In this document: piece by piece, positions 5,689 to 8,977 of the stretch | Numbering within the stretch: the first letter of the stretch is position 1 | Layout of the letters: the number at the start of each line of letters is the position of its first letter | Assembly (NCBI GenBank): GCA_030600745.1 | Contig: JAUVLL010000111.1 | Coordinates: 1 to 8,977 of the forward strand | Direction of reading: 5' to 3' | DNA length: 8,977 nt | Source of the DNA: Spirochaetaceae bacterium | Lineage (GTDB): Bacteria; Spirochaetota; Spirochaetia; B11-G9 | Program-made: the position numbers and the translations under genes | Notes under the pieces: generated by a model | The model's input: only the letters and a program-made list of their open reading frames with translations | Database searches by the model: none | What the model was told of the DNA's origin: nothing

Positions 5689-7330
5689 CAGTTACCCCGT
5701 CCCATTCTTCAGGGGGCGGGGTTTCCATAAACTTAAGACATCTGTTTACATACAATTGGAATAATTTGTCATCAGGAAATAAATTCTGTCCCTTCCAGAA
5801 TTTGTTAAGAGCTTCCTTAAAATTTCTTTTATAATAGATTTCCATTCCTTCAGAATGAATCTGCTTTAAATCCTTTTCCTGACTACTCAGCTGCCGTTGA
5901 ACAGAATAAACAGGAATCCCCTGATGCCGGCCCTTAACAGCAACGATATCCAGCTGCTGACAGGGGAAAACATCCTTAACCTTTTCATAAACTGAACCGG
6001 AAATTATAAAGGACCGACCATATATTTTTGTCAGCCCCTCCAGCCTGGAAGCAGTATTAACCATATCCCCGATAACAGTATAATCCATCTTTTTTTCCGA
6101 TCCGATGTTACCTACAGTTACCTGCCCGTAATTAATACCTATACCAATGTTAAAGGGGGGACGATTATTCTCCAACTGCCACATATTGAAATTTTTTAAT
6201 TCGTCCAGCATATCAAGACCTGTCTGAACAGCCAGAAGAGGATCATTTTCATGCTGCACAGGAGCACCATAAAAAGCCATTATGGCGTCACCCATATACT
6301 TATCTACTATGCCGTTATGAGCTAATATGATATCTACCATTTGTTCAAAATATCTGTTCAGAGATTCAACCACCATTTCGGGGAGCATATCCTCAGAAAT
6401 TTTTGTAAACCCCCGAATATCAGAGAACAATACTGCCAGCTCCCTTGAACTGCCTGTTAACATACCCTCAGGATCATTGAAAAACTGCTCAATTACATCA
6501 TGAGGTACATATTTTTGGAAAATATTCCTTATTCTCTTCTCATTTTTCTCTGCAACTACAGCCTTATATGCAAAGTTCTTTACCTGGTCATACGCTTTTT
6601 CCAGCTGACTGCTCATCATATTAAAAGTGTGTCCAAGTTCACCAATTTCATCTCTGTAAAGCAGTGTTACACGTTTACTCAGATCGTTCTCTTTAATAAT
6701 CTCTCTGATAACAGATATCATTCTGCTTAACGGAGATGTAAGATAGGATATAAAAAACCCAAGAAGAAGAACGGACACCAGGGCCGCAATAAACAGTATT
6801 AATCCACTTTGATAATAGATCTGCAAAACCGATCCGTAAAATACACTTCTCAGTTCACTTACAAAAAGGTACCGGTTAAAATGTTCAAGATAGAAGCCCT
6901 GAGCAACTCTGATTCTGTCATTCAATGTCAGAGTAAACCAACCCGGTTCTTTTTTCCTATAGATATCAGCTAAATTAGTAATTTCAGCCGAACTCAGAGA
7001 TATTTCTCCTGTAGCCATCATTACTGTACCATCTTCGTCAATTGCAAAGATAATCTCAGTTTCACTCCTTATGAGGCTTTGAGCAAAGGACTCCACAGAA
7101 TCCATAGCCGCATCAACGAATTCTTTGTTGGATGTCAGATTATTGTCTTCCAGTAAACTCCACTGTAAAATTGCATAATTTTCCAAAGAGTCTGCCTTAA
7201 ATTTAAGAAAATCTGTTGCAATCTGTGTTATACCATTCCTGGCTGAAAGAGAAGCAGCAAACCCCATGAGTGTAAGAGAAACAATCAAAATAGGCAGTAC
7301 TATCATTAGTATTTTACTTTTAATTTTCAT
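5672..7330 (-). CDS. Membrane-bound class III adenylate cyclase with HAMP domain and TPR-like tail
   Basis: Makes cyclic AMP from ATP in response to a signal sensed outside the membrane. Order over 552 residues: membrane segment about 7-27, extracytoplasmic sensor region 28-172 with a PAS/Cache-like look, membrane segment about 173-196, HAMP linker about 197-250, cyclase domain about 290-480, helical tail. The catalytic set is complete: metal Asp304 (FSDIRGFT) and Asp348 (KYMGDA), purine-site Lys344 and Thr418 (DYTVIGD), and transition-state Asn425 and Arg429 (NTASRLE). Lys plus Thr at the purine site argue for adenylate rather than guanylate cyclase. The tail (490-552) contains one TPR-like helical pair and ends PPPEEWDGVTVM, which I associate with spirochaete cyclases from memory. 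The start has AGAGGG 6 nt upstream. Divergent from the coiled-coil gene at 7444 and convergent with sixA. Confidence 0.92.
   Translation of the reverse strand: MKIKSKILMIVLPILIVSLTLMGFAASLSARNGITQIATDFLKFKADSLENYAILQWSLLEDNNLTSNKEFVDAAMDSVESFAQSLIRSETEIIFAIDEDGTVMMATGEISLSSAEITNLADIYRKKEPGWFTLTLNDRIRVAQGFYLEHFNRYLFVSELRSVFYGSVLQIYYQSGLILFIAALVSVLLLGFFISYLTSPLSRMISVIREIIKENDLSKRVTLLYRDEIGELGHTFNMMSSQLEKAYDQVKNFAYKAVVAEKNEKRIRNIFQKYVPHDVIEQFFNDPEGMLTGSSRELAVLFSDIRGFTKISEDMLPEMVVESLNRYFEQMVDIILAHNGIVDKYMGDAIMAFYGAPVQHENDPLLAVQTGLDMLDELKNFNMWQLENNRPPFNIGIGINYGQVTVGNIGSEKKMDYTVIGDMVNTASRLEGLTKIYGRSFIISGSVYEKVKDVFPCQQLDIVAVKGRHQGIPVYSVQRQLSSQEKDLKQIHSEGMEIYYKRNFKEALNKFWKGQNLFPDDKLFQLYVNRCLKFMETPPPEEWDGVTVMDQK
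5694..5722 (+). terminator. Possible terminator hairpin at the convergent gene ends
   Basis: ACCCCG (5694-5699) pairs with CGGGGT (5717-5722), extended by CCC (5701-5703) with GGG (5714-5716) across a bulged T, leaving a 10-base loop. It starts 5 bp after the sixA stop, but only TTT and not a full T-run follows. It also lies within the coding end of the cyclase gene (the PPPEEWDGV stretch), so the G/C-richness may simply be codon content. Confidence 0.35.
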
Positions 7331-7443
7331 CGTTGTCCCTCTACTATACTTTAGAGCGCTACTGCTGTCAAAGGCAAAATATAAATTTGATCTTTACCGG
7401 ATATATGCCGAGTTTTAAGTATAAGTAGAGGACTTTTTTAATA
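7331..7443. promoter_or_regulatory. Divergent promoter/leader region with matching leader sequences
   Basis: This 113-bp gap must hold the promoters of both the cyclase (-) and the coiled-coil gene (+). Each gene is preceded by nearly the same 17-base string: AAGTATAAGTAGAGGAC at 7417-7433 (+), and AAGTATAGTAGAGGGAC read from 7351 to 7335 (-). The AGAGG part is the ribosome site in each case, and TATA(A/G) could be a -10 box, though then very close to the start codon. No convincing -35 boxes at proper spacing are seen on either strand. Confidence 0.45.
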
Positions 7444-8913
7444 ATGAAAGGATTGCTTCAAAGAGCTCGCAACAAACTGAGTACAGCTGACAATAAACCA
7501 GATATACAGGAAACAGACTCCATTAAAGCTGAAATCTACTCAGAGATTGACCAAATAGTTGACAAACTGCATGCAGAAACAGTTGCAGTTTCTGCTGATT
7601 TTTCGGTCCTCAAAAAGGATAGTGTAATTCCTTTAGTTGTTATCATAAGTTCCATAATAATTCTAACTGGAGGCAGCTTGTTTTTCCTCACTTTCTATAA
7701 CAGTAAGGAAAAAACCATACTTACAACCCGGAACAGAGTACTCTCCACTGAAAGTAAAGTTCTGGCAGCAGTTAAAGCCGAATCTGAAGAACAGCTGGAG
7801 ATAAGAGACCAGAGAATTCAAAGTATACAAACCCGGCTGAACATTGCTGTTCAGGACAGAAACAGATTAAAAGAGGATGCCGAGCAGATCCTGAATACAA
7901 GGGAAGAGGAGCTCAGAAAAGCAATGGCGGAGACCCTGGAGGCCGAGAGAGCAAAACTTGCGGGACAGGGGCTGTCAAGTGAAGATATACAGAAGAAAAT
8001 TGAAGAAACATCCAATAGACTGGAAGCAGAAAATCAATCTGAAATGAATGATTTCAAAGAGCAATATGAGCAGGAACTGGCAGAAAAAGAGCTTGCAATG
8101 TCTATAAAAATTGAAGAATACCAGAAAAATCTTGAACAGTCCCAAAGTGAACAAACCCTTCTACAGGAACAGATAGCACAGAGAAAAAAAGAGTTACGCA
8201 AGGATTTTGATAGCCAGTCTACAGCTCTGGAGAATCAGAAAAAACTGGTATTAGGGCAGCTTGAAGAGATAGAAAATGTAAGCGCCAGGGAACGTCTTGT
8301 ATCCTCCCAGATTCTGGAGTCTTACAAAAGCATAGAAAATAAAATTGAGAAAAGTGAGTATGAGGATGCATTAGCTGAAATAGTTAACCTTGAAAATTTT
8401 CTGAAACAGGATTCAGTTTTAGATCTTCCGGTAATAGAGAGAAGACTTCCTGCTGAAAACTTTATTATAACCACCCTTAGGGATTCAATAAGTATGAAAA
8501 AAACAATTAAAGAAGATTTTCCCAGAGAAAAAGCTGAATTAAATACCGATATTGAAGATCTTGAGAAAAGAATTTCAACTGCTGCTGCAACGATCAGATC
8601 AAGAGAGGAACAAATTATTCTGGCAGAGAGAGAACATCAGGCTCTAAACAATTTTTTAGTAAAAGTTGAGACCTTAAAAGAAGATGACTGCAGTCAGGAA
8701 CAAATTCTGGATCTTTTGGCTACAAAAGTCCTTTTAAAACAAGTATTATCTACTGAGGCGATAAAGTCACAGTATCCTGAACTCCTGGATCAAATCGAAT
8801 TGTACTTTGATATTTTCGGTGATAACCAGAAAAAGGAAGGAAGAACAGCCGTACTGAATGAGATTAATAAAATTTTAGAATCTGTGGCTCATACTTCCGA
8901 ACCGAAATTCTAA
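7444..8913 (+). CDS. Single-pass membrane protein with long coiled coil, unknown function
   Basis: I do not recognise a named family. The 489 residues comprise a short polar N-terminus with an amphipathic helix (1-60), one strongly hydrophobic segment (61-85, VIPLVVIISSIIILTGGSLFF and on), then a very charged, heptad-like Glu/Lys/Gln-rich helix from about 90 to 300. A more compact helical segment follows at about 288-350 (SQILESYKSIENKIEKSEYE, then LPVIERRLPAENFIITTL), a second coiled coil at about 355-410, and a helical C-terminus. There is no signal peptidase site, so the hydrophobic segment probably acts as an anchor; which side holds the coiled coil is not determinable from sequence alone. 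The ATG has AGAGGA 11 nt upstream, a longish spacing. Placement opposite the cyclase gene with a similar leader suggests joint expression. A structural, cell-envelope or cytoskeletal scaffold role is possible but is inference only. Confidence 0.8.
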   Translation: MKGLLQRARNKLSTADNKPDIQETDSIKAEIYSEIDQIVDKLHAETVAVSADFSVLKKDSVIPLVVIISSIIILTGGSLFFLTFYNSKEKTILTTRNRVLSTESKVLAAVKAESEEQLEIRDQRIQSIQTRLNIAVQDRNRLKEDAEQILNTREEELRKAMAETLEAERAKLAGQGLSSEDIQKKIEETSNRLEAENQSEMNDFKEQYEQELAEKELAMSIKIEEYQKNLEQSQSEQTLLQEQIAQRKKELRKDFDSQSTALENQKKLVLGQLEEIENVSARERLVSSQILESYKSIENKIEKSEYEDALAEIVNLENFLKQDSVLDLPVIERRLPAENFIITTLRDSISMKKTIKEDFPREKAELNTDIEDLEKRISTAAATIRSREEQIILAEREHQALNNFLVKVETLKEDDCSQEQILDLLATKVLLKQVLSTEAIKSQYPELLDQIELYFDIFGDNQKKEGRTAVLNEINKILESVAHTSEPKF

Positions 8914-8926
8914 ATACCATTCCCTG

Positions 8927-8977
8927 TTAATCTTCAGTTTTTAATTTTAACTCTGCAGGTAGAAGTACTGCCATTGC
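8927..8977 (-). CDS. Possible C-terminus of a further gene, cut by the window edge
   Basis: Reading the - strand from the window edge gives 16 open codons (AMAVLLPAELKLKTED) ending at TAA 8927-8929, 13 bp from the stop of the coiled-coil gene. The hydrophobic then charged pattern is protein-like, and convergent gene ends would fit the layout. The stretch is too short to assign a family, and one other - frame is also open almost as far. Confidence 0.25.
   Translation of the reverse strand, partial: AMAVLLPAELKLKTED

Noticed and set aside
6663..6672. AGTGTTACAC, a near match to the ATPase operator consensus, inside the cyclase gene
   Set aside because: It is a single unit lacking the last symmetric base, within conserved HAMP-region coding sequence, so chance and codon content explain it.
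7382..7414. Possible sigma-28-like promoter (TAAA ... GCCGAGTT) before the coiled-coil gene
   Set aside because: The gap between TAAA and GCCG is 21 bp instead of about 15, and the second box matches only in its first five bases.
8955..8977. Stem-like GGTAG/CTGCC near the window end as a terminator
   Set aside because: Only five pairs and no T-run visible before the window ends; the same bases may be coding on the - strand.

Overview
The window reads as chromosomal DNA of a moderately A/T-rich bacterium, most likely a spirochaete (Spirochaetota). This is inferred from the style of the proteins: an LL-diaminopimelate-aminotransferase lysine operon, a HAMP-adenylate cyclase with a TPR-like tail ending in a WDGV-type motif, and a large single-pass coiled-coil membrane protein. 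No rRNA, tRNA or other marker fixes the taxonomy.

Left part (1-3332, + strand): a compact lysine/diaminopimelate operon. It holds dapA (5' end cut by the window edge), dapL (GTG start, 36 bp downstream) and lysA (4-bp ATGA overlap with dapL). DapA makes 4-hydroxy-tetrahydrodipicolinate, DapL converts tetrahydrodipicolinate to LL-DAP in one step, and LysA decarboxylates meso-DAP to lysine. DapB and DapF are needed to complete the route and are not in the window.

Middle part (3333-5111): an accessory-looking, A/T-rich island. A truncated N-terminal piece of a P-loop ATPase (- strand) abuts the 3' end of lysA. After about 300 bp without a convincing gene comes an intact 370-aa ATPase of the same general family (+ strand), with Walker A, Walker B and a C-terminal winged-helix-like region. 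Just upstream of the start of each gene lies a pair of tandem short palindromes that fit one consensus, AGTRTNAYACT. In the intact copy the pair builds a 38-bp near-perfect palindrome. This shared operator architecture on two divergent paralogues is the most unusual signal here and suggests a self-regulating, possibly mobile or selfish ATPase module.

Right part (5158-8977): a SixA-like histidine phosphatase whose N-terminus looks frameshifted next to a perfect Shine-Dalgarno. It converges, with a 17-bp overlap, on a membrane-bound class III adenylate cyclase (- strand). Divergent from the cyclase is a 489-aa membrane-anchored coiled-coil protein of unknown function. The two divergent genes share a similar leader sequence. 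The last 51 bases may be the C-terminus of another - strand gene.
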